Positions 37,701-51,000 of a DNA stretch of 64,000 nucleotides are shown here, one piece after another (the first letter of the stretch is position 1; every line of letters starts with the position of its first letter). The notes beneath the pieces are model-generated. The model searched no databases. It was not told the origin of the DNA and was given only the letters and a program-made list of their open reading frames with translations. The position numbers and the translations under genes were made by a program. Source of the DNA: Xenopus tropicalis (taxonomy: Eukaryota; Chordata; Amphibia; Anura; Pipidae); assembly GCF_000004195.4 (NCBI RefSeq), contig NC_030681.2, forward strand, positions 91,643,681-91,707,680. Reading direction: 5' to 3'.

Positions 37701-40700
37701 GGCCCAGTACATCGGAGATTACAAAAGCACTGGCCGTCCAAGACGTCACTGCATTGGGTACAGTTACAGGAAGGCTGGTTCTGATTCCAGAGCTGCAAGC
37801 AGACCACATCATGCTAAACTAGTGAAGGCATCTTTACTTCATATGTAGTGAAAGTAAAACATACATTTTAAACAAAGGTTTGGTTTTCCGGAGGTCATTT
37901 ACACTAATGAAATGACCATTTCTTGCTAGTTAAATATGTTGGATGCATACATGCAACATACATAGCATGAAACAATCCCTGGATTTTACACCATTTTTTC
38001 CCTGGATTTTACACCTAAAATGGGGGTTCTACTGTAATCCATTTTGTTTTTAAGTACAGAAATTATATTTCCTTTTCTGCATTCTCTAGTTCTACTCTCA
38101 GGTACATACTTTTCAGTCATTATGGAAAATAGAAAAAGGAATGGAAAAAATGCAACATTCTTCAATATACCTGATGTTAGTTTCTAGCCAAATCCAAGTC
38201 TCTGGGAAGACAATTGGGACATTCGCGGGTGGCTCTATTTCTTCTCTGATAATGAATAGTTCTGGTATAAATTCTAGAAGAAGGAACATGAGGTTGCAAA
38301 GTTTACTATAAAGTACATAATAGTATTGGCTGTTTTGAAAGGCCAGGCATTTAGTTGCAAATTTCACCTGCCGGTGCTCCTTAACTTGTGTTTCTGGATG
38401 TTAGGGACAGTTTGGGGGCAGGAGGAAGGCCTACCTGCCAAACACAGGCAGCACTGCATTTACAGGGAAACACAGGTCACATAAATTCTTTGAACCAAAC
38501 TTGCTAAATATTGTATTTTACTGCTCTATTAATATGTATCTACTAATTTTGGAGACATCACGTCAGCAGGAGCATACACTATATGACCAAAAGTATCCTA
38601 ACATGACTCCATAGTTACAAACTATATCTAGATGTAGCATAAGTTCGAGATCTAGAATAGGTTTGAGTAAAGGTTGGTGTGACTATTTTTTTATGATTTG
38701 GATAAAGGGCTTTGATTTTATGGAAAGCAAACCTAAACACTTAAGACAATGATGTACATTGACATTCTTGTCAATTCCTAGGGACTGAAGCTTAGTTCAG
38801 TATCACTGACTCCATACCTTGACCCAAAGCTTGAGGTACTGATCTCACAGCAGAGTGGCCTTTTAAGAATAGTGGGGATACCCCTATGTACTACTACAGT
38901 TACACATTTTAATCTCTGTCATGAACCGTTACTTGCCATCTTCCACATTGCCCTTACTGGCACTGTCTCAGGTTCACCACCCTAACCTGCACGCTACATG
39001 CTGTACACAGATGGTTCACTACCTACGCTAAAGGAGGTCACTATTCCACTAGTAGTTGGGACAAGGCTGCCATCACTCACTAGCCTGGCTATTTCTCACC
39101 ACTGAGGTAAGCTCCACTCCCAATAACCTTCCAATAGCTTCAGTGTATGGCATATTACATAGACCATAAAAGAGCAGGGAAGAGAAAAGAGTAAGGAAGG
39201 AAGGAAGGGAAGGGAAAAGTAGTTAAGTAATTAAGTGTATGCATCGTGTCTCCTTATATCTTAAAGAGTATGTAGTAAGCCCGTCTGTATAACCAGATGT
39301 TTTAAATATTGAATTTCTCTTTCAATTATAACAAATTTGTCAATATATTAATTACAGTAAAATTAGAAGCTCTGACAAGTGATAAATTATTGCTGAATTT
39401 CTCAGTTGTTTCTAAGTGTTTGTACTTATATGTATATATACAGTATATATGTATATAAATGTTTATATGTATATTTTTTAAATCAATTTAAAAAATATGC
39501 ACATCTGCTTTACTAATGAATACAAGAAATAAATAATAAAAGCTCACCCTCAAGGAGAATTCCATCATAACTAATGATGCCATCAGTCAAGCTGTTAACA
39601 AAGTCCTAATAGGATAAAAGTTATTGATATTTGTTAAGTTTTTTAACACCAGCTAGCTATAAAGTCTGTCTTCCAAATTAAACATGCTGTGATTGTAGGC
39701 CAGGTCTGGCTAAATGCAGTTAGCATATGGCCAATACAGTAATATGTTCCAGCCAGCCTTATTGATATCAGGCTGTCTCCAACCAAGTATCAATGGGATA
39801 GGCCATTTTGGCCCTGTGGGTTGGCAATTAAGCTGCCAACCTGATCAGTAATAGCAGGCAATATCAGTCTACAGTACATATGGCATATTAGCCTCAAAGG
39901 AAACACTGATCTGCAAATACTGGCTTTGGATAAAATAATGAATGTTCTCTTATTTTTTTTATCTGCAACACACATATACTGTATACTTATATTGTTGAGA
40001 TTTTCTAGTTTTACTTTCAGTTAATTAAAAAGTCTGCTAAAAATTATTTAAACATTGAATAAAGCTAATAGGATTGTTTTGCCTCTGTAACCCCTATTTG
40101 GCTGTGAAAACAGGCAACACCAGCTAGATTGGCATGGGGTACACAGGATTCTTCACACCAGATGGGCTTTTGCTATGTGGAAATATCCTTGTATTCTAGT
40201 GCAACTACAACTCACTTGAGCTGTGTGCAAAGTAAACGAAAGAATGGGTCCCAGAAGGTTCTCTTTGTGATAAAACAAAACTTAACTTGTTTATTGTCCA
40301 GGACAAATGATCCACAGGGTTAGTACAATACTCGCTCAGAGGAGTTATCAGATAAATGCACAGCAGGTAGAAAAATAGGGTGTCCACCGGTTTATCCCAC
40401 CTCAACTGAGGGTAGGCAAGGTAAAGTCCAACAACGAGCATGGCACCCCTGAGGAGAGTAGTCTGGACAAGTACCTGAGTCCTCAGGATGTGCACCTTAG
40501 CAGCCAACTATGAATCAGGGATAGAAACTGGCCTGATACCTCGTCTTATTCGTGGTCCTACTCTAAGGTGACAGTGCCTGTAGGGAAGAGTCCTTCCAGC
40601 TAACCTCTCCTGGTTGGAGCCATAAACTGCTTTTTTTAACTAGTCTCACTTTCTCACTTTCCTAGAAAGTGCTTTTACAGATATTATCCTGATACTTACT

Positions 40701-43700
40701 ACTCTTTATTCATGGGTCCCTGTTTCCCTGACTTCACTAGAGCTAGATGCAGACTCTAGGGTAGATGGCTTTACTGGGGCCCTTTGATCCCAGGCTCAGT
40801 GGAACTTCCACCTGAGTCAACAGATGCAGCCAAAGAGGAAGATCCACCCCTTCGTTACGCACTATATTGAAGTGCCAAGGGCGTGGTCTACCTATGAACC
40901 AATAAGGCAAAAAAACTAATAGCACACTAGATATAAGGGTTTTTGCACAGTAACAGGATAAAGAAGGAAACGGTGGGGTTTAAAGCCATAGGGGCATATT
41001 AACCCTATGGGTCCATACACCTCCAATAAGGATTATATATAAGATAAAATATATATATTATATTATATATAAGATATATAATATCTTACTTGGTATCAAT
41101 ACAAGGTACTGTTTTATTATTGCAGAGAACTATGTTTATCATTTTTACCTTTGTGTATGATTTCATTTCTGCCTCCACCTGAAAAAAAGGTAATATTTAA
41201 AACACACCCCATAGCACATTTAGATTTCACAAATTGATCAATTGTTTTGATAAAGTCAACACTGAAAATCAATGAAGGTTATAAATATAAAGAGCTTACT
41301 TAACAACCTCTGTTTATTTTTACAATAGTAATAATAGTTACCAGTAAATCATTGCAGAAGGTTCCAGATTTAAGAATATGAGGCCTACTCTACTTTAAAA
41401 TAGATACAATTTCTCCCTGACAGAGTTATGGTAAGAAATGTTAAAGCATTTATTAAAGGAAATCAATATTTTATTACATATTTTCATAGCAAAAACAAAT
41501 ACTTACTTTTTCTTTTAAATGATTGCCATTGGATAGGAGTTTGTCACTAATATCAACAACTCGCAGTCCTACTAAAGATCCTGCCTCTGTAATGTCAACA
41601 TTCAACCTCACATTTTCTGATGGTGCTGTTTTGGTTACACTCCATGACAAAGAAACCTAGTTAAAATTTAAAAGAAATAATTAGAGCAGGTATATTAGGC
41701 TATAAAAAATAAAATATTAAACATGAAAGAATATAAAATATATTTTAAAATATAGCTCTGGTTACATTGGTAGTTATCAGAGGCTTGTCCCACAAAAAGA
41801 AAAAAAGAGCACAAAGTAAATTACTATGACTCTAGACAGAAGTGCAAGAGGGTTAGAAGAGCAAAACTCTTATTGCTTATGTAGCCCACTTTAGAGATTG
41901 TGCTGCTACCTGCTGAGATCTAGTGGCGCTAACAGGATCCTGAGCCCCGCTTACTTTGGGGGAACAGATGTTGCTGTACTATTTGGCGTGCCTCCACCCA
42001 GGATAGGGACAGACTGAACTGTAACTCCCCTCCTGAGAACTTGATATTATACTTCTGCTTGGGGACTCCCAACACTCCTGGCACCTTGCCCCCTCCCTGG
42101 GGTAGATTCTTACCAGGCAGAGTGGATCCTCCAGATAGTAAGACACTGCACTCAGATGTTATGATGAACTAAGTGATGTCGTTTATTGTAGCTTGACAGA
42201 CAGGCGTTGCATAAGTCACAAACACTCAAGGAAACACTCTTTTTCCTTAGGAGGCCCTCTCTCCTGGGATACCAGCAATACCCCTGCCAGGCGACCCTCT
42301 TTTGGGATTCCCTCCGGTACTTCACACCAGAAGCCCCTCTCTAGGGCACTTCCCGGTACTCCCGCCAAGCGGACACCCCCTAGAGACCTCACCCCGGTAA
42401 TATCCACCGGCTATCCCCTTTGGATTAGGCAAACCTCCTATTCCTTCCACTTAGTTCCCTGACTCCAGCAATGAGTACTGGGAGATCTTAATCTCATATA
42501 AGCTCCTGTTGGGGCCAAGCTGCCCAGCTAAATAGCCTGTCTACCACTCCTAGAGCTGCCTATAACAGTTAACTCTCTCACTATGCCCTGGCCTGTAATT
42601 AACCTCTATACCAAGAGGGGTCCCAGGCAGAAAGACCTGGCAGCACATGGCTGCACAGACTTATATACTAATTGTACCACCCTGTGGCCATAACCCTGAA
42701 CTGCAGGGATACTCCCTTTCTTAACACAAAAACAACTAGGACCACCTTTAGGTGTCCAATTCCCTAAGGCCACCCTCTAGTGCCTGTCAAAGGAGAACCC
42801 ATCCTAGGGGCCCCAAATCTTGGAGATCCCTACACTTATGTAGTGAGCACCTCTGCCCGGGGTCTGGCTGTGCTCTGCACTTTGCACCAGAATGATTTGA
42901 ATGATAAATAGGGGTGGAAAGCCTATGTGTTTCCCCAATTATGTTCCTTCCCAAAAATCTCTGTGCTACAAAATGGAGAGCAAAGACCTGAGGCAGTCTA
43001 AGGGCCATGACAGACGGGGAGATTAGTTGCCTGCGACAAATCTCCCTTGTCAGAAATAGGGTGGAAAGTGCAAAAAACGGGCAGGTTGCTATTTTTTTTC
43101 ACTTTGCATTTTGCTTTCAGTGCTATTTGGGCCCTGACAGACGGGGAGATTAGTTGCCGCGCGACAAATCTCCCCGAAATGCCATCCCACCAGCTGGAAT
43201 GTAAATCGCCAGTGGGATGGCATATGCGGGGTGGTGATTTGCCGAAATTGCTGAAGTTGGCTTGAGAGGAAACTTTGGCGATTTTGGCGACACGTATTCC
43301 ATCCCACTGGCAATTTACATTCTAGCCGGTAGGATGGCATTTCGGGGAGATTTGTCGCTCAGCAACTAATCTCCCCGTCTGTCAGGGCCCCAATAGCACT
43401 GAAAGCAAAATGCAAAGTGAAAAAAATAGCAAACTGACAATTTTTTGCACTTTGCACCCTATTTCTGCTTCATAAATAACCCCTTTGCTTGTGTGAACCT
43501 ATGTGGCCTGCCTTAAATAGAAGATTCTGGGGGGGGGTTGACTTTTTGCTCCAAGCACCACCCTGCCATGAATTATCACTCACCTAGAAAGAGCAAGGAA
43601 TTGTCTTCATAAATAATGATGGGCATTAATTTGCAGCGAAATTCCGCTTTTCACCATTGGTGAATTGTTTTGCAAAACTTCAGCAAAATTTTGTGGGCAT

Positions 43701-44941
43701 GGCAATTTAGATTGTAAGCTCTATGGGGCAGGGACCACCCTCCTACTGTGTCTCACATCACATGGCATTTAATCTCTGTGTATTTATACTTATTTATTGT
43801 ATTAATTATTACACTTGTCCTCCCTGTGTGTAACTGTGTATATTGTAATATTGCACAGTGCTATGTATCCTTGTAACGCTTTATAAATAAAGTTATATGT
43901 ATGTATGTATGTATGTATATCTTTAATTTATGAAGCACTACTTATGTACGCAGCGATGTACAGTAGAATACATTAATACATTACAGGGGGTTATTAAGAT
44001 AATAAAAGATACAAATAAATAAATAAACACAAATAAATACAAGATACCGTTGCAGTAAGTTAAGAGTCAAAGACACAAGGGGATGGAGGTCCCTACCCCA
44101 TAGAGCTTACAATCTATATGAGGGTATACATACAATAGTCATAAGCTAAATAATGAAAAATGACAGAACTTAAAAAATGAAGACCAGATACAGAGTGTTT
44201 CAGAATATAAATGTCTACATCATACTAAAATTAATTTAAAGCTGAACTACCCTTTTATAGTGTAAAATCATAGAAAATGAAATACAAATGTTGTAGTATG
44301 TTATGTGCGTATATAGGAGATACATATATTCCAGTGAACTTACCTTATTTTCAAACATGCCTTTGATATCAATTGTACGAGAAGCTTGTATAATTTCAAA
44401 GGAGTTATTATTAAAATTAAGGAAGTAAACCATGAGAACAGCAGATGGAGCCCAAGAATATTCTGGAGTGAGGGTAAATGTGGTGCTATTTGTCTTTTCA
44501 GCAGCTACAATGATTCCTCTGGCCATTATCTGAAAAATAAGACAAGGGATATATCATATGGAAAAATCAAGTTTTGATATTGATGTATTCAGATAATGTT
44601 ATCTGTAATGATAAGAGGATTCATCTAAAGAAAATAATTTTGAACTTCAGTTCTTGACACTATATGAAAAACTAGCTGGGCCGGAACTAGGGGTAGGCAG
44701 AAGAGGCACGTGCTCAGCTCAAACAAAGCAAAAAAAGGGTCACCCAGTGAAAGCTGCTATTTGCTTTAAGAAAACGTGATGGTACTGGCAAACAGAGGGG
44801 ATATATGCAGTACAAATGATGCCATTTGGGTGGGGGGATGTGCCCAACTGATACATATTGTAGTCAAATGTAGGCTTTACATGTCCTTAAAGGAGGGGGA
44901 ATACACATTTCACTTTTCAGAATATTGCAGACATATATAAA

Positions 44942-45032
<91 letters not shown>

Positions 45033-48000
45033 ATATAATAATCAAAGAAAATTCTGTTTATGTGATGGTAATAGTCACTCATGCCACTGAGTCCTTAATA
45101 CCTCTGGATAGTATAAATATTGGATTCACATTGCTTGTTTGCTCCTATTTGGAGATAAACAGATGATAATCTACAGCATTTTGGAAGAATAGGTGGTTCT
45201 ATTAAAAGGTTAGGTAAGAAATACCTCCCCAACTTTAATTAGGGCATCTCTCCAGATTCTTGACCTTCCTTTGAATAATCATATAACAGACCACATACCC
45301 AAGGTAAAACGCATTATAAGCTACAAATGTATGGATAATAAAAATCACCTAGAGTTATATGAACAGTATAAAGGAAAAAAAAAATTTCCTCAGTGGCTTT
45401 AAATAAATTGGTATAAACATGAACCCTGAAATGTAGTGGATGCTTATTTTTTATTTTTATTTTTTTTTAATTAGATTGTATTACTATTTTAAAGTTTTTG
45501 AGACTAATGATTTACAGAAGGGTTCTCAACCTAATGTTTTTATTTTTCTTATGCTGTTGTGCTACTAGTTCCTAGTGTATTTACCCTCTATGTAACACTC
45601 CTTTCATGAATTCCAGAGCACATGCACCTACCCCAATAAAGTGCAAAACTGCACAGACTAGTGTGTGGAAGGGTTGGCACAGAGTTGGCCCTTCAATAGA
45701 ATCTGATTCAACATACAAAATAAGCCCTGTATTGACTTTGTGCTAAATGCAGGTGTTAGGTACAGGACTCCCTAGTCCAGAAGAGTACTACTGTGAGTTG
45801 CACCTCATGCATTAAAGTAAGCTATAGGTGCACCTGAAAAACAGGGCCAGACAGCGAGCGTAGAAATGTGCAAGCGGGTACAGTCATGCTGTGTTTTCAT
45901 GGGCGCAATTCTGCATCCAGAGTACCTAATTCAGAATTTACAGTATATTTGAGATAATAAAATAACATTTACATACCACATAATAAAGGTTTTGAATTTC
46001 TGGTGTGGTTTTCACTCTTACATCAAATGGTGTCCCAACCTGAAAGGTACAGGTATTGTAAATAAAACATCACAACTAAAATTACAAACACATTTGTTAA
46101 TATGTGACATGAAATAAAAGTTACTGTAGGTATATTTTAAGCATCACCTGTGCCGGAGAATCTGGTAATTGTATCTGTGCAGAGGAACTGATGCCAAGGT
46201 CTCTGTGCATTTGCCACTTTTGTGTAATGTTTTGATATACAGCCTAGCAAAAAAACATTGTTATATCCCTTTCTGCTGTGTAGCAGTCAGTTAAAAAGAA
46301 CAGTAAATTACACCTTTATTAACATTTTTAAAACTATATCATCCAAACGAATTCATCTACACTGAAATGTCTCTCCTATGCCTCCCATTTCCAATATTCC
46401 CAGTATTACCAAAAATGTATATAAAATGTTCCCCAAGCAGCTAAAGACTCTGTAATATTGTAGGTATTGATGTGTTAGAAAAGTTAGACATGTTGTGAAG
46501 TTTTAGCAGTGTTCATAGTCACATATTACTCACCAAATGGCCACATTTAGCCAAAATTAAATGGAGGGTGAGGGTGCTACTTGGTTAACTAAAATAAACC
46601 CAACCACAAAATCAAAAATGTCAATTCACTGTATGCTAATAAAGATTGGGGGTGCTTTGAGTGCTGTGTACAGGGATGATTTGAGTGCTGTGAAATCTGC
46701 AAAAACCTTGCTATTATGTACATTGTAAATGTTAATATGCCAGCTGTCACCATACATACACACATACAGCAAGGTAGGAATTAAAGCCTATTGGCAATTG
46801 GCAAGTTGGCAAGTTGATAGTACCTCTCATAGGCACATCTGTTATTATCAATAGGTCTTTCCTACTTTCCTAATATATATATTTAAATAGAAAATTACTT
46901 ATAAATGGTTGTATATGTATAAGGACACTGTAAAATGAAAAGTGCTAAAGAATATCCTAAGATATCAGGTCCAAATCCTTTTCAAACCCTCAACAACAAC
47001 AAAGAACAAAATATTCTTATTTGGATTCTGGCTTTAGCACTTATGACCAGAAGCTGCATATACAGTGTACAGAATGTCATTCATTTTCTTAAGGCACAGT
47101 TATTATGATGTAGCGCATACGTTTCTGGATTAAAGGTTATGCCAGCCAAAACCACTGACAGAGACAGAGTGTAACGATATTATAATAATTTTTTAAAACC
47201 TCTAGAATTTTTACCCACCTCTATAATTATAAGCAGAACGGAATTTTGCAGTGGAAGTTCAACACTAATAATACCAGATTCTGGAATGTTGTATTGAAGA
47301 GTTTCTACATAGTTAAGATTGGTGGCACCAGTGGGAGTATTTACTCCTTCGGTTTCAACAAGCCAAGGCATAAATGATTGAGTTACTTTAACTGAAATAT
47401 TGTTTTCTCTTTCTCCTTGTGTTAAATGTAAACGATCTTTTCTTTGTAGCTGAATCTGCAATGGAAGAAAAAACATTCTAGTAATACAGTAACCCAAATC
47501 TTACACAAACATGCACAGGAGAATTATAGTGACTTCTAGTAACTATAAAGGGATGAGGTCTGTCTGCTACTCATAATGCAAGCCAGAAAGGGGTTTTTCA
47601 TTAATTAACATTACAAGTGGTGATAGGCGGACAGGGGTGTTTAGACACCTTTTCCACTAGCACCAGCCAAAATGCCCAGGTGCCATATTCCCTAGAGTTC
47701 AGGTTGTTTTGCTACCTTATACCTCTAACTTAGCGTATATTAACATACCTTGGTTATGAAGTTAATGCCAGGGATCAAAACTGGTGGCTGACTGACTATG
47801 ACAAGTTCATACTCAGAGTCAACTTTTTTGACATATGAAGACTTACTAATTGCAATACCTGTAAAGAGATATAAGCAATCATTTAGGGTATTTTTTATGT
47901 ACATAGATAGCCCTTTTTGAGGTTGTCAGATTTAGTTTATGCTCAGATATGTTTGAGGTCAGCTGTAAATTTGCAGAAAATGTACCTTCTCCACTTTATT

Positions 48001-51000
48001 AACAGGAGGAGTGGGTGAAATTAGCTAAAATGTTATGACGTTATTCTCTGAGAAATTATGCATCTACTCTGGAGGCAGCTTTAGGTTTTATCACTTATGT
48101 ATTCATTTACATTTTTATTAAATGTTATTATTTGGCTCACCAAAGACGTACAGTGGTGTGAAAAACTATTTGCCCCCTTCCTGATTTCTTATTCTTTTGC
48201 ATGTTTGTCACACAAAATGTTTCTGATCATCAAACACATTTAACTATTAGTCAAAGATAACACAAGTAAACACAAAATGCAGTTTTTAAATGAGGGTTTT
48301 TATTATTTAGGGAGAATAAAAATCCAAACCTACATGGCCCTGTGTGAAAAAGTAATTGCCCCCTGAACCTAATAACTGGTTGGGCCACCCTTAGCAGCAA
48401 TAACTGCAATCAAGCGTTTGCGATAACTTGCAACGAGTCTTTTACAGCGCTCTGGAGGAATTTTGGCCCACTCATCTTTGCAGAATTGTTGTAATTCAGC
48501 TTTATTTGAGGGTTTTCTAGCATGAACCGCCTTTTTAAGGTCATGCCACAACATCTCAATAGGATTCAGGTCAGGACTTTGACTAGGCCACTCCAAAGTC
48601 TTCATTTTGTTTTTCTTCAGCCATTCAGAGGTGGATTTGCTGGTGTGTTTTGGGTCACTGTCCTGCTGCAGCATCCAAGATCGCTTCAGCTTGAGTTGAC
48701 AAACAGATGGCCGGACATTCTCCTTCAGGATTTTTTAGTAGACAGTAGAATTCATGGTTCCATCTATCACAGCAAGCCTTCCAGGTCCTGAAGCAGCAAA
48801 ACAACCCCAGACCATCACACTACCACCACCATATTTTACTGTTGGTATGATGTTCTTTTTCTGAAATGCTGTGTTACTTTTACGCCAGATGTAACGGGAC
48901 ACGCACCTTCCAAAAAGTTCAACTTTTGTCTCGTCGGTCCACAAGATATTGATCTTGGCAATCATTGAGATGTTTTTTAGCAAAATTGAGATGAGCCTTA
49001 ATGTTCTTTCTGCTTAAAAGTGGTTTGCGCCTTGGAAATCTGCCATGCAGGCTGTTTTTGCCCAGTCTCTTTCTTATGGTGGAGTCGTGAACACTGACCT
49101 TAATTGAGGCAAGTGAGGCCTGCAGTTCTTTAGATGTTGTCCTGGGGTCTTTTGTGGCCTCTCGGATGAGTTGTCTCTGCGCTCTTGGGGTAATTTTGGT
49201 CGGCCGGCCACTCCTGGGAAGGTTCACCACTGTTCCATGTTTTTGCCATTTGTGGATAATGGCTCTCACTGTGGTTCGCTGGAGTCCCAAAGCTTTAGAA
49301 ATGGCTTTATAACCTTTACCAGACTGATAGATCTCAATTACTTTTGTTCTTATTTGTTCCTGAATTTCTTTGGATCTTGGCATGATGTCTAGCTTTTGAG
49401 GTGCTTTTGGTCTACTTCTCTGTGTCAGGTAGCTCCTATTTAAGTGATTTCTTGATTGAAACAGGTGTGGCAGTAATCAGGCCTGGGGGTGACTACAGAA
49501 ATTGATATTGAAATTGAAAATTGAAATTGATAAACCACAGTTAAGTTATTTTTTAACAAGGGGGGCAATCACTTTTTCACACAGGGCCATGTAGATTTGG
49601 AGTTTTTTTTCTCCCTTAATAACGTAAACCTTCATTTAAAAACTGCATTTTGTGTTCAATTATGTTATCTTTGACTAATAGTTAACGGTTTTTGATGAGC
49701 AGAAACATTTAAGTGTGACAAACATGCAAAAGAATAAGAAATCAGGAAGGGGGCAAATAGTTTTTCACACCACTGTAAAAGTTTTATCTGCTCTCTATCT
49801 GGTATCTGTTCTCCTTTTGTGTCAGGTCAGATAGAGGAACCCTACAGCAAAGGTGACCATACACGGGTCGGTTCTAGCTGCTGATATCGGTCCTTTAGGG
49901 CTGTGGCACACGGGGAGAATAGTCACCCACAACAAATCTCCCTTGTCGCAGGTGACTAATCTCCCCGATATGACATCCCACCAGCGAAAATGTAAATCGC
50001 CGGTGGGATGGCATATGCGGCGCCGCGAACGCGGAAGTTGCCTCTCGCCGATGGGGTGTCATATCGGGGAGATTAGATTAATCTCCCCGTGTGCCACAGC
50101 CCTTAGACCGATTTGCCAGCTTATCTGCCCGTGTATGGGCACGAAAGACGGGCCTGCCCGACTGACATCTGGCCTTTAATCGGCCAGATCTCGATTGGGC
50201 AGGTTTGATTTTTCTGTCAGGTTTGATTTTTACGTCAGAAGATCAGCTTGCTTGGTGATATCGAGTACAGTTTAACCCTTGAGTACTGTATATAGTCTTC
50301 CCTCAGCTTAAACACACAGTAGGTACAATTTTTCTGCCTCCTGTCTGTCTGCGGGACTGACAGAACAAACCCATAACTATCTGAGAAATGTAATCTTCAT
50401 CTATTGTAAATAAAAGATGGATTACATTATATTATATATTGTGCATTCATCTTGTATTTCCTGTGTAAACTAGCGGGATCCGCGACAGACACTTTCTTAG
50501 CTTTAAGGCAGTTTATTTAACAAATGAGTGCTCATTTCAGCATACAAAACATAAATCATAAAAATAAATCCTGCCCTCTAAGCGCTACCATCACACATTA
50601 CATGAGTTCCATCACTAAACTGGGCCCCTTGTGGACTACCAGTGAGAAAACACAAATGTTTAGGGTCACCCCTGTACCCCCCTGTTCTGGGGGAATTGCT
50701 CAGCCTCCTGGATTTCCTCTCATCTCCTTAGATGCTCAGTCTCTTGGTTGCTTTCTTAAGTCTCCCTCTGCTCCTTACAGTGGCAGGCAGCACCTCTAGC
50801 CCCTCTGGTAGTCCTAAAACACAGACAGGTATCGTCCATGCTCTGAGAGACCGATTCACACCTTTCCATACAATTAAATACCTTTCCGCAGGACAGCCTT
50901 CCTGGGGAAAGTAAGCTCCAATATTTGTGCTAGACTACTGGAATGGATCACCTGGTCCGCTTGTTCCTTCTAGAACACTATAGCTTCCAGGGCCAGACAG

